Positions 17,932-24,868 of a stretch of DNA of 64,000 bases are shown one piece after another. Position numbers and translations under genes: made by a program. The stretch is taken from contig CAIVAU010000116.1 in the NCBI GenBank assembly GCA_903903925.1, forward strand, positions 143,576-207,575, in the 5' to 3' direction. This DNA comes from an uncultured cyanobacterium (lineage in GTDB: Bacteria > Cyanobacteriota > Cyanobacteriia > Cyanobacteriales > Nostocaceae). Position 1 is the first letter of the stretch. Each line of letters opens with the position of its first letter. Under the pieces are notes generated by a model. It was not told the origin of the DNA. It saw only the letters and a program-made list of their open reading frames with translations, and made no database searches.

Positions 17932-19569
17932 TTAACTGTTAACAATTGATTCTTTTACAGTTTTGTAGGTTTCGATAAAAGTTCGGAATGATGCTTGAGA
18001 TATCTTTTGTGCGCTTAGATCTGCGGCTACTTGTTGGAGAATTTTATCTAACTCTTTTTGTAGGAATTCTTTACGTTGTCCATGAGCTTGCATGAGTTCA
18101 AGGACTGCGTTAACATAGCGAGAAGAAAGAGCTTTCTGCTCTTGTTCTATTTTTTTGTGAGCGATATGTCCTTCCTGTTCTAGGGCTTCTCGAGTTGTTT
18201 TGTAAGCTTCGTTAAAGGTTCGGAATGACTCTTGGGAAATCCTTTCTGTAAAGAGGGAATCAGCAGCTTTTCTAAAGATATCATCAAGTTCTTGTTGCCG
18301 AATGTCTAGCTTACCAAGACTGGTGTTCATTAGCTTGATCGCTGATTCAATGTATTCGTCTGCTTCGCTTTTTCTTCTTCGTTCTATCCATAACTTTAGT
18401 TGCCGAATCCAGGAAAATATTAGCAAGGCAACTGTGAGGAAAAAAGCTAGAATATCTGCATTTGCTTTGACGAAAGAGGGTTTGTCTCGCTCATAGAAGG
18501 CGATCGCTCCTGAGTGAATGGGCGGAATATCTGTACCATTTGTATTGCTGGGTTGACTAATGGTTGCAACTAATGGTTTCACTTCAGGATGCTGTTGAGA
18601 GATTGTATTAGCTATTTCTTGACGGTACTCAAATATAATGCGCGTGATCTCCTGGATCACGCTTTCGTCTACTTTATCGCTTGCAACTAACAGCCTTGAC
18701 ACGGCTACTGTAGTTAGGTTTTCTTCCGGTACAGCAGGATTACCTCTATATGCACCTTGAGGAAGAATAACGCTTTCAAAGGCAGGATACTCGATTTTCA
18801 TTGCCTGCGCTTGTTCAATACCTACCAACCTGCCACCGTATGTTTTTACACATGCAGAAATCCCTTGATTACCTACAGCACGAACACGGAACAGAGCATC
18901 TGCCCTTTGGAACTGGAAATCTTCTTCTGCTTGCTTGTCATCATAGTGTTTATTTTTTAAGCCTGTGATTGTAAGTTCTGTTGGTTTTACGTTTGCTTTC
19001 AATAAACCGTAATGCTCTGCTACTTTTAAAAAAGATTGATATTGTCCACCATGAGCAGGCAGAGCAACTACCTTACCTTTAAGTTGACCGAATTGTTTAA
19101 TATTGAGATCTCTAACAACTAACTGAAACAAATCCTTATATAATATGGCTACTGTTTGTGGTGTAATTTTTGCTGAAGAATTAGATGAGTTAGTATTGTT
19201 ATTTGCCAACACATCCATTTCCTCACTAATAACATCTGCCTGAGCTGTTGCCAACTGTGCCTTACCCTGTTCCAACATTTCTAGGTTTTCTGCTGTACCA
19301 CCAGTAGGTAAGACTGTTATTTTAATATTGGATTTACGTTCAGCGACCTTTCCAATCGCTTCGCTGATAATATAGCTTTCCCCTGTTGGGTCTCCAGCGG
19401 CAAGAATGAGTTGAGGCTTTGCGAAACGATTCACTAATGTCAAAGTAGCTAGTGTAAATAAGCTAACACTGGCAATTCCAAGGCTGAAAAAAACGAACTT
19501 AGATGTAGAGTCGAGATTGCGGAACAAGCTTGAGGAATTGGGTTTAGGAGAAGTTGTCAACACTGCCAT
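17932..19569 (-). CDS. TAXI-type solute-binding protein with C-terminal membrane helix and duplicated coiled coil
   Basis: A 545-residue protein. An N-terminal signal-anchor (~24-50) precedes a TAXI/NMT1-like binding domain (~55-350: LAAGDPTGESYIISEAIGKVA, LPTGGTAENLEMLEQGKAQLATAQADV), as in TRAP-TAXI solute receptors. A second membrane segment (~370-390, DILAFFLTVALLIFSWI) follows, then a charged helical tail. The tail holds two copies of a ~65-residue unit, each ending F-T/S-ERISQESFRTFNEAYKT versus SAQKISQASFRTFIETYKT. No TRAP permease gene is adjacent, so it may sense rather than transport. It occurs in cyanobacteria as a stand-alone membrane protein (family-level inference). Confidence 0.75.
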   Translation of the reverse strand: MAVLTTSPKPNSSSLFRNLDSTSKFVFFSLGIASVSLFTLATLTLVNRFAKPQLILAAGDPTGESYIISEAIGKVAERKSNIKITVLPTGGTAENLEMLEQGKAQLATAQADVISEEMDVLANNNTNSSNSSAKITPQTVAILYKDLFQLVVRDLNIKQFGQLKGKVVALPAHGGQYQSFLKVAEHYGLLKANVKPTELTITGLKNKHYDDKQAEEDFQFQRADALFRVRAVGNQGISACVKTYGGRLVGIEQAQAMKIEYPAFESVILPQGAYRGNPAVPEENLTTVAVSRLLVASDKVDESVIQEITRIIFEYRQEIANTISQQHPEVKPLVATISQPSNTNGTDIPPIHSGAIAFYERDKPSFVKANADILAFFLTVALLIFSWIRQLKLWIERRRKSEADEYIESAIKLMNTSLGKLDIRQQELDDIFRKAADSLFTERISQESFRTFNEAYKTTREALEQEGHIAHKKIEQEQKALSSRYVNAVLELMQAHGQRKEFLQKELDKILQQVAADLSAQKISQASFRTFIETYKTVKESIVNS

Positions 19570-19871
19570 TCTACTAACTCGTTACTAAACCAGACTACCC
19601 TGAGTAGGTGCGTAAAGATCAGGAAACCTTTTACAAAAGTAGGGAGTAGGGAGTAGGGAGTAGGGAGTAGGGAGTAGGGACAATACTGCACATCACGAGC
19701 ATCTGCGGCGTCATTGCTACAAGGCTGTGGGTTCCCCTACTCCCTCTGAATATGACTCAGGATTGTAGTACGTTATGCAGCGCTTTAAATATAAAACTTA
19801 TCAGTATATTTATTTACATGTTAGTTTATTTGTGTAATAAACGTTATACATAAATAATCAGGGTTACTAAA
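19570..19871. repeat. Intergenic region with heptamer tract (GGGAGTA)
   Basis: Six units of GTAGGGA at 19639-19680, followed by a GTGGGTTCCCCTACTCCC inverted partner near 19727-19744, so the two can pair. The rest is AT-rich and contains the promoter of the amidase gene. No gene seen. Confidence 0.7.
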
Positions 19872-20582
19872 ATGGGAACTTGGATTCTAGAAACGGATAA
19901 GTCCATTTATTGGATGGAAGACCAATACTACATCGATAAAATTGACAAATCTCCATTATCGAATGGTGAATATCATGTCGTGATCGCTGCCATGAAAGAC
20001 TGGTTTAATAGTCAAAATCCTCCTGGTCTCATGAAGATTGTGCTTGGTGATACTAAAGAACCTGCACATAAACTAGTGAATCATGGTCACGGATCTGGTC
20101 ACACACAAATACCGACGATCAAGTTTATTGCGGCAGATGATTCTAACTATAACAGTCGCAATGGAACAAAGATTGACATGATTATTATGCACAACACAGA
20201 TGCAGGTTTGCAGGCTTCGATCAACACCTTCAAAAACCCTGCATCTCAAGTATCTGCTCACTACATAGTAGCACGTAGCGGTGAGATTATTCAGATGGTT
20301 CGAGACACCTATCGTGCTTGGCATGCTGGCGATCGCGATGTCAACGGTCGTTCAATTGGCATTGAACATGAAGCAACTAGTGCCAATCGAGGCATGACTT
20401 CTGCCCAAGAGCAATCTAGCATTACTCTGGTAAAGTATCTGATGGAAGCCTACGATATCAAGCTTGCCAACATCAAACCACACAGACTGGTTAGCACTAT
20501 GCCAGGAGGAACCGACTGTCCACGTTGGATATGGTCAACTGATAGCGATTTTGAAACATGGAAACACACTCATTTAGAATAA
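19872..20582 (+). CDS. N-acetylmuramoyl-L-alanine amidase (Amidase_2/PGRP fold)
   Basis: A 236-residue peptidoglycan amidase. The first ~95 residues are unassigned (WILETDKSIYWMEDQYY...). The catalytic domain follows: the zinc His in MIIMHNTDAG, SAHYIVARSGEIIQMV, AWHAGDRDVNGRSIGIEHE, then the second and third zinc ligands His and Cys in KPHRLVSTMPGGTDCP. The His-His-Cys set is complete, as in T7 lysozyme and AmpD-like enzymes. There is no signal peptide, so it either acts inside (recycling), needs a special exporter, or is phage-derived. It stands alone between repeat tracts. Confidence 0.82.
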   Translation: MGTWILETDKSIYWMEDQYYIDKIDKSPLSNGEYHVVIAAMKDWFNSQNPPGLMKIVLGDTKEPAHKLVNHGHGSGHTQIPTIKFIAADDSNYNSRNGTKIDMIIMHNTDAGLQASINTFKNPASQVSAHYIVARSGEIIQMVRDTYRAWHAGDRDVNGRSIGIEHEATSANRGMTSAQEQSSITLVKYLMEAYDIKLANIKPHRLVSTMPGGTDCPRWIWSTDSDFETWKHTHLE

Positions 20583-20583
20583 G

Positions 20584-20630
20584 ACAGGAGTTAGGAGTCA
20601 GGAGTTAGGAGTCAGGAGTCAGGAGTCAGG
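20584..20630. repeat. Heptamer tract (CAGGAGT/TAGGAGT) overlapping the bciB 3' end
   Basis: Six tandem GGAGTCA/GGAGTTA units begin two bases after the amidase stop and extend into the last codons and TGA of bciB on the other strand. Confidence 0.85.
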
Positions 20631-21815
20631 TAATTTATACTGCTTGACAATTTGCTTGGCAAACTCTGGCACGTGCGCCTCTAATTTTTCTGGGTGATTT
20701 CGCTTCACATACAAATAATTACGGGTGAAGTGGGAATCAATGGAGAAACGGGCGTATTCTAAACCTTTAGGACCGATTTTTTCAATCACCACTCCCATAA
20801 GTTTTGCTGCCCACATGGGGAGGGTAACGCCTTGATCGTAGGCAGGGATGCTTTGTTGTACGGCGGCTTTGCGATCGCCACTCGTCATTACTTGCTGTGT
20901 TTCTAGTTGGTCTTTGACTAATTCCAGCATTTCTCTGCCTTGATCATTTCTGACCATAATCCATTGCCAACCAAAGGGTGCGCCCATATAGCCGACGACT
21001 AAATCTGCTAGGGAATTCACATAGTCAAAGCAACTCATACAAGAGGGGGCGAACACATCTTTCAGCTTGTTTGTCTTCAATCCAAAGAAAGGCACAGTTT
21101 CTGTTGAACCATCTTCATGCTTGAAGTGAACCCGGAAGTCTTGCATGAACTCGTAATGCACAACTGTATCAGGCGATCGGCTGGTGGTTTCTAGGAATTT
21201 TTGCAGCCCTGCACGAGTAACATTATCTACACAGGGAGTCCCCAACACATAGAGCTTTTCTAGACCAAGTTGTTTTTCAACTGCCCGTAGTGCCTGGATT
21301 TGGCAACCCACACCAATCACCAACAGCCGCTTCATTCCTGATTTTTCGACTTGTTCCAACACCGAAAGGTTTGGCGACAGTGTTGGTTTATTGACTCGTG
21401 CCGCCAGTATTTCCTCTGGGGTGCGAGCAATGATGGGCATCGGTTGAAAGCGGTCTTCTTGAGTGTTTTGCACACAAACAACACCTTCAACCATCCCACG
21501 ATTCAGCATTTCAATGGCGATCGTACTGACAATTCCTGTCCATTGAGCCCCAGGAATAGGCTCAATCTTCCGTGCCGCCATCATATCTTGATGAACACCA
21601 AAGTAAAGCTCATCAGGGTCGTCGAGATTACGGGGGCGTGCGTGGGTCTGTTCTTCCAGTTGATCTATCTGCTGATTAATAAAAGCGCAGGCTTCCTTGA
21701 CATAATGAATATAGTATGTATCACACAACCCGCACTCGCTACAGAGTTCTTTCGCGGGACGGCGACTACTGGGTTTAAGGGCTTTGGCTTTTTTGTGCGG
21801 AGAAACTGAGGTCAT
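20619..21815 (-). CDS. bciB: 3,8-divinyl (proto)chlorophyllide a 8-vinyl reductase, F420-hydrogenase beta-like
   Basis: A 398-residue iron-sulfur flavoprotein of the FrhB/FdhB family that reduces the C8 vinyl group in chlorophyll synthesis using ferredoxin. N-terminal cysteines: KELCSECGLCDTYY; further cysteines in VIGVGCQIQALRAVEKQLG, LGTPCVDNVTRAGLQKFLE and APSCMSCFDYVNSLADLVVGYMGAP. These patterns match cyanobacterial BciB (Slr1923 type). It is the second chlorophyll gene in the window after chlD, but not in an operon with it. Its final residues (PDS-stop) are encoded in a heptamer repeat. Confidence 0.92.
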   Translation of the reverse strand: MTSVSPHKKAKALKPSSRRPAKELCSECGLCDTYYIHYVKEACAFINQQIDQLEEQTHARPRNLDDPDELYFGVHQDMMAARKIEPIPGAQWTGIVSTIAIEMLNRGMVEGVVCVQNTQEDRFQPMPIIARTPEEILAARVNKPTLSPNLSVLEQVEKSGMKRLLVIGVGCQIQALRAVEKQLGLEKLYVLGTPCVDNVTRAGLQKFLETTSRSPDTVVHYEFMQDFRVHFKHEDGSTETVPFFGLKTNKLKDVFAPSCMSCFDYVNSLADLVVGYMGAPFGWQWIMVRNDQGREMLELVKDQLETQQVMTSGDRKAAVQQSIPAYDQGVTLPMWAAKLMGVVIEKIGPKGLEYARFSIDSHFTRNYLYVKRNHPEKLEAHVPEFAKQIVKQYKLPDS

Positions 21816-21988
21816 ATTAAGAGCAGTTTGTTAACTAAAAAAATAAGATTGCCCAAGGCTTTACTTTACACAAAATTTAACAGCAGTGAGAAATATTTCA
21901 TTGATTGTAACGAGGCTGTAACTAGTTTACATAGCTTACGTTGTAAGTAATCTCAAATCGAGTTTACATTGATACACAGGAAAGTTCT

Positions 21989-22405
21989 ATGCAACGTATA
22001 TTTCAAAATGCCAAAAGACTAATTTCGATGTGTTTAGTTACACTGTTGATTGTGACTAGTGCCATAACAATGTCACCCGCACCAGCTAGGGCAGATAATG
22101 ATTTCGTGATTGTTAAGTGTGAGTCAGACTGTGGAGCGGCATTTACTGCGGGCGTATTTGCAGGCACCGCAGTAACACTTGTTGCTACGGGAAGCAGCGG
22201 AGGTGCGACTGCGGCTGGAACGATTGCAGAAATAGTTGCGATTGGACAAGCAGTCATGACAGTAGCGGCTCCATTAGTGGCTGCACCAGCAGTAGCAGCA
22301 GCAGTTCCAGTAGTAGCTGCAGTAGCCGCAACAGGAGCAGTTGGTTATGTCGGATACCGCACGTGGCAAGATCATCAGTACAGTCAAGCAAAATCTTTAA
22401 ATTAA
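21989..22405 (+). CDS. Secreted Ala/Gly/Val-rich protein of unknown function
   Basis: 138 residues. The signal peptide is clear (KRLISMCLVTLLIVTSAITM, cleavage near APARA/DN). The mature part has a C-x3-C pair (VKCESDCGAAF), then a long hydrophobic Ala/Val/Gly-rich region (about residues 48-118) that could form two glycine-rich helices, and a short polar tail (YRTWQDHQYSQAKSLN). I do not recognise a family. The composition is like small membrane-active or pore-like peptides, but no export or immunity gene is adjacent. GGAAAG lies upstream of the ATG. Confidence 0.65.
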   Translation: MQRIFQNAKRLISMCLVTLLIVTSAITMSPAPARADNDFVIVKCESDCGAAFTAGVFAGTAVTLVATGSSGGATAAGTIAEIVAIGQAVMTVAAPLVAAPAVAAAVPVVAAVAATGAVGYVGYRTWQDHQYSQAKSLN

Positions 22406-22476
22406 TTTAACTAAAAAAGTTGGTGCGGGACTTAATCTGAACTAGATACAACAAAGCCGCGCTAAATATCATTTTT

Positions 22477-22505
22477 AGCCCTCCCCTAAGTTCACGGGGG
22501 GCTTT
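22477..22505 (+). terminator. Probable Rho-independent terminator
   Basis: An 8-bp G/C-rich stem (AGCCCTCC with GGGGGGCT) with a ~11-base loop followed by TTT, 72 bases after the stop at 22405. The T tract is short, so this could also be a repeat-derived hairpin. Confidence 0.45.
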
Positions 22506-22568
22506 CGCTGGCTCATCTTGGCAGTTCGTTTATTTAACATAGAACTTACGCACGCTCTTAAATTGAAC

Positions 22569-22763
22569 ATGATGTGTATTAACGGACCTAACTTTGAAAC
22601 AATGACCACAAAACAGTTGCGAACTTACGTTTTAGAACATCGGGACGACCAAGAAGCAATCAACGCACTTGCAAATCGTGTTGAGGCTACTGGTATAAAG
22701 CTAGAATCCCCTGACCAGTTGCCCGAAATTATTGAACTCAAACGCCAACAAAACCAGCAATAA
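22569..22763 (+). CDS. Small DUF6887-like protein
   Basis: 64 residues beginning MMCINGPNFETMTTKQLRTY. The pattern PNFxxMTxKxLRxYVLEHRDDxEAxxALxxR resembles a small cyanobacterial family (I associate it with DUF6887, from memory) often found beside toxin-antitoxin-like small genes. Starts upstream are possible but lack family resemblance. The hicB-like gene follows by 45 bp, so they may be co-transcribed. Confidence 0.65.
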   Translation: MMCINGPNFETMTTKQLRTYVLEHRDDQEAINALANRVEATGIKLESPDQLPEIIELKRQQNQQ

Positions 22764-22808
22764 TCAAATAAGAGTCCTATAGCTTTGAACACAATACTAT
22801 TACATGTT

Positions 22809-23015
22809 ATGAACTTTACAATAGAGATTGAAGAAGAAGATGATGGACGCTTTTTGGCTGAAGTGATTGGTTTACCAGGCGTGCTGGTTTATGGTCTGAC
22901 ACAGAAAGAAGCAGTTGCCAAAGTTCAAGTATTGGCGTTACATGTATTGGCGGATAAGCTTGAACATGGGGAAGTAATGCCAGAGATGGTGAGTGTTTCA
23001 TTTGCAGCAGCATGA
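22809..23015 (+). CDS. HicB-like antitoxin
   Basis: 68 residues from ATG 22809: MNFTIEIEEEDDGRFLAEVI, then LPGVLVYGLTQKEAVAKVQVLALHVLADKL. This is the partial RNase-H-like HicB fold (IEIEEEDDGRFLAEVxxLPGVxxYGxTxxEAxxKVQxLAL). It lacks a C-terminal DNA-binding domain, as in the short HicB class. The stop overlaps the start of a truncated hicA (ATGA), the normal gene order and coupling for this class of modules. With the toxin broken the antitoxin may be a relic. Confidence 0.82.
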   Translation: MNFTIEIEEEDDGRFLAEVIGLPGVLVYGLTQKEAVAKVQVLALHVLADKLEHGEVMPEMVSVSFAAA

Positions 23016-23104
23016 GTCAATGTTCTAGCACAAAAGCAAAGCGTGTCCTAGCTGCTTTGCAGAGTATCGGCTGGGAGATTAAATTGTCACACTCGTCCGA
23101 TTGA
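23012..23104 (+). pseudogene. Truncated HicA toxin remnant
   Basis: ATGA overlap with hicB. The 30 residues MSQCSSTKAKRVLAALQSIG and WEIK match the start of HicA (K-A-x-x-V-L-x-A-L-x-x-x-G-W), but the frame then gives LSHSSD and stops. The GSHR-like catalytic region (the SH is visible) and the remaining ~40 residues of a normal HicA are missing, and no continuation is evident in the other frames up to 23205. Confidence 0.72.
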
Positions 23105-23205
23105 AAAGCAAGTTGGTGTAACCTATTTCTCTGCTTCCTCTGCGCCTCCGTGGTTCGTTCCTCTGAAACCTCCATTGGTAACAACTAGGGAAACGTGCAA
23201 TAAAT

Positions 23206-23835
23206 CTACATAACTGAATCAAAAACCTGTTGCGCGGTCAAGTTTAACTGTGGGAAAGTAGGCGATACGATACGGTCAGCACCCCTAAACGGGTTCATTT
23301 GATATTCTCCGTCCACTAACTCACACACGAAAATAGTAGGTTGTTTGGGGTTGCCGATAAATTTGCGCCCACCCAACGCGGCATAGTCTACAATCCAGTA
23401 TTCTGGGATGCCCATCTCTTCATAGTCCCCAAACTTATTGTGGTAATCATCGCGCCAGTTGGTTGAAACGACTTCGACTACTAACGGTACAGTTTCGGGG
23501 TAAATAACGGTCGATTGTTTTTTCCACAGCGGTTCATTTTTGAGATTGTCACGGTTTATTAACAAGACGTCAGATATATACGCAGATTCGGCACTAGATG
23601 TTCTGACTAAAGCTGATTTTGGGATACGGTAGGGTAGGTTCTGCCGCTCAAACTCTGCTGCTATTTTTTGGGTTAAAAAACCTACAACATCTTCATGGTC
23701 ACCAGTTGGAGATGGCATTTCTACAATGACTCCATTATGTAGCTCGTAACGTAGTGTTGAATTTTCCGGATACCATTCGATGAATTGATCAAAGGTAATT
23801 AGCTTTTGCTTTTGTATGGGTAGTGTTTGGGTCAT
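23206..23835 (-). CDS. Uma2 family (DUF820) PD-(D/E)XK-like protein
   Basis: 209 residues from ATG 23835. Typical Uma2 elements: TFDQFIEWYPENS..YELHNGVIVEMPSPTGDHEDVVGFL, YISDVLLINRD (Asp of the nuclease-like site), PLVVEVVSTNWRDDYHNKFGDYEEMGIPEYWIVDY (E-V-V core and K). The family has a restriction-endonuclease fold and is hugely expanded in cyanobacteria; its role is unknown. A TTG three codons upstream could also start it. It is monocistronic. Two more Uma2 genes lie near 50 kb. Confidence 0.88.
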   Translation of the reverse strand: MTQTLPIQKQKLITFDQFIEWYPENSTLRYELHNGVIVEMPSPTGDHEDVVGFLTQKIAAEFERQNLPYRIPKSALVRTSSAESAYISDVLLINRDNLKNEPLWKKQSTVIYPETVPLVVEVVSTNWRDDYHNKFGDYEEMGIPEYWIVDYAALGGRKFIGNPKQPTIFVCELVDGEYQMNPFRGADRIVSPTFPQLNLTAQQVFDSVM

Positions 23836-23882
23836 GAAGTACAATGCATCTCTTTCCTGAAATGTATCTTATCTTGAACCAC

Positions 23883-23905
23883 TCCCCGCGCTAAAGAGAC
23901 GGGGA
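23883..23905. mobile_element. Possible IS200/IS605-type terminal hairpin
   Basis: A 6-bp stem TCCCCG / CGGGGA with loop CGCTAAAGAGA, reminiscent of the ends of tnpB-bearing IS200/IS605 elements in cyanobacteria. No transposase remains nearby. Similar hairpins occur at 13158-13184 and 55447-55469. Confidence 0.3.
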
Positions 23906-24027
23906 TTCTGGTAAAACATTACCCCTCAGCTTTTCGCCCTATTGACGTATCTGGCTGAGTAGTTTTAACACCTGAATATTTGTGATCCTAGTTTGAATTC
24001 TTGATAGAAAATATAAAAACTCTATCA

Positions 24028-24354
24028 TTACATATGGTGATGGGGATTCATATCTGATTCCTGTTGCTGGTAATGTATCCCTGTCTGATCCAGTTTTATC
24101 AGGCTCATATTCATTCGACCCAGACTAACCAATCCCATCGTAATCATTCCAACACTTAGGAGTCCCATTGAGACAAACCCAACGGAAATGACACCCATTG
24201 GTACTAGCCCAATAGATATTAACCCGTGGGGAATGGCACCAATTGAAATTAATCCATGCGGCGAAATCCCAATCGATAATAAACCATCATGGGGTGCAAT
24301 ACCGATCGCCAGCAATTTCAGCTTTTTCCGGCGGGATGTTTGATGGTCAATCAT
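24028..24354 (-). CDS. Decapeptide-repeat protein, probable beta-solenoid
   Basis: 108 residues. After a basic N-terminus (MIDHQTSRRKKLKLLAIGIA) there are about seven copies of a 10-residue unit with consensus I-S-I-G-x-x-P-H/M-G-L (for example ISIGAIPHGL, ISIGLVPMGV, ISVGFVSMGL). The tail is polar and ends DMNPHHHM. The regular spacing of Gly and small/hydrophobic residues suggests a narrow beta-solenoid or a membrane-embedded sheet. Met and His sit at the same register in successive units and at the C-terminus, so metal binding is conceivable. I know no assigned function. It stands alone, minus strand. Confidence 0.75.
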   Translation of the reverse strand: MIDHQTSRRKKLKLLAIGIAPHDGLLSIGISPHGLISIGAIPHGLISIGLVPMGVISVGFVSMGLLSVGMITMGLVSLGRMNMSLIKLDQTGIHYQQQESDMNPHHHM

Positions 24355-24514
24355 AACGGGGTTATTGACAAGTTACCAAACATAAAACTTAAGTCAATAC
24401 GATAGTGGTTGTCAAAAGACAGCTTGTCAAATTTGCGGTCAAGATGAAGTCTTTCTCAGTACTTTGCGAGAAATCCGGGGAGTGCAACTTGTAGGCGCGA
24501 CAGCTTACCCTTAG

Positions 24515-24793
24515 CGCTGGCAGCACTGGGAAAGCAGTGAAGCGCAGGAACAGATTGCCTTTGCTGATGTAATTTTACTCAATAAAACTGACTTGGTGAC
24601 ACCAGAACAACTGGACGAGTTGGAAAGGCGGATTCGCTTAATAAATGTTATGGCAAAAATCTACCGTACCCGCAATTCTGAGTTACAAATGGATGTACTT
24701 TTAGGTGTGGGAGCATTTGACCTCAACCACGCCTTGGAAATTGACCCCAAATTCTTGAGCGAAGATGCACATGAGCATGACGGAATCACTTAA
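24515..24793 (+). pseudogene. C-terminal remnant of a CobW/G3E-family GTPase
   Basis: The frame from 24515 (stop just before at 24512) reads RWQHWESSEAQEQIAFADVI then LLNKTDLVTPEQLDELERRI and ends ALEIDPKFLSEDAHEHDGIT. It contains the NKTD guanine-specificity motif and the middle part of a COG0523 metallochaperone-like protein. The Walker A, CxCC motif and the C-terminal domain are absent. No start codon is plausible. COG0523 members are frequently part of zinc-starvation regulons, notable next to the metallophore-type genes, although this copy is dead. Confidence 0.7.
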
Positions 24794-24868
24794 CAGCAAC
24801 GAAATCTTGATATTTGTCTTGATGCATCCTAATATAAAGAGATTCTTGAAAAGAGGTAGCAATAAGCT

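Noticed and set aside
24425..24514. A short frame KTACQICGQDEVFLSTLREI... in phase with the CobW remnant
   Set aside because: It ends at a stop before the remnant and does not match the N-terminal part of CobW; may be a fragment of something else, but unsupported.
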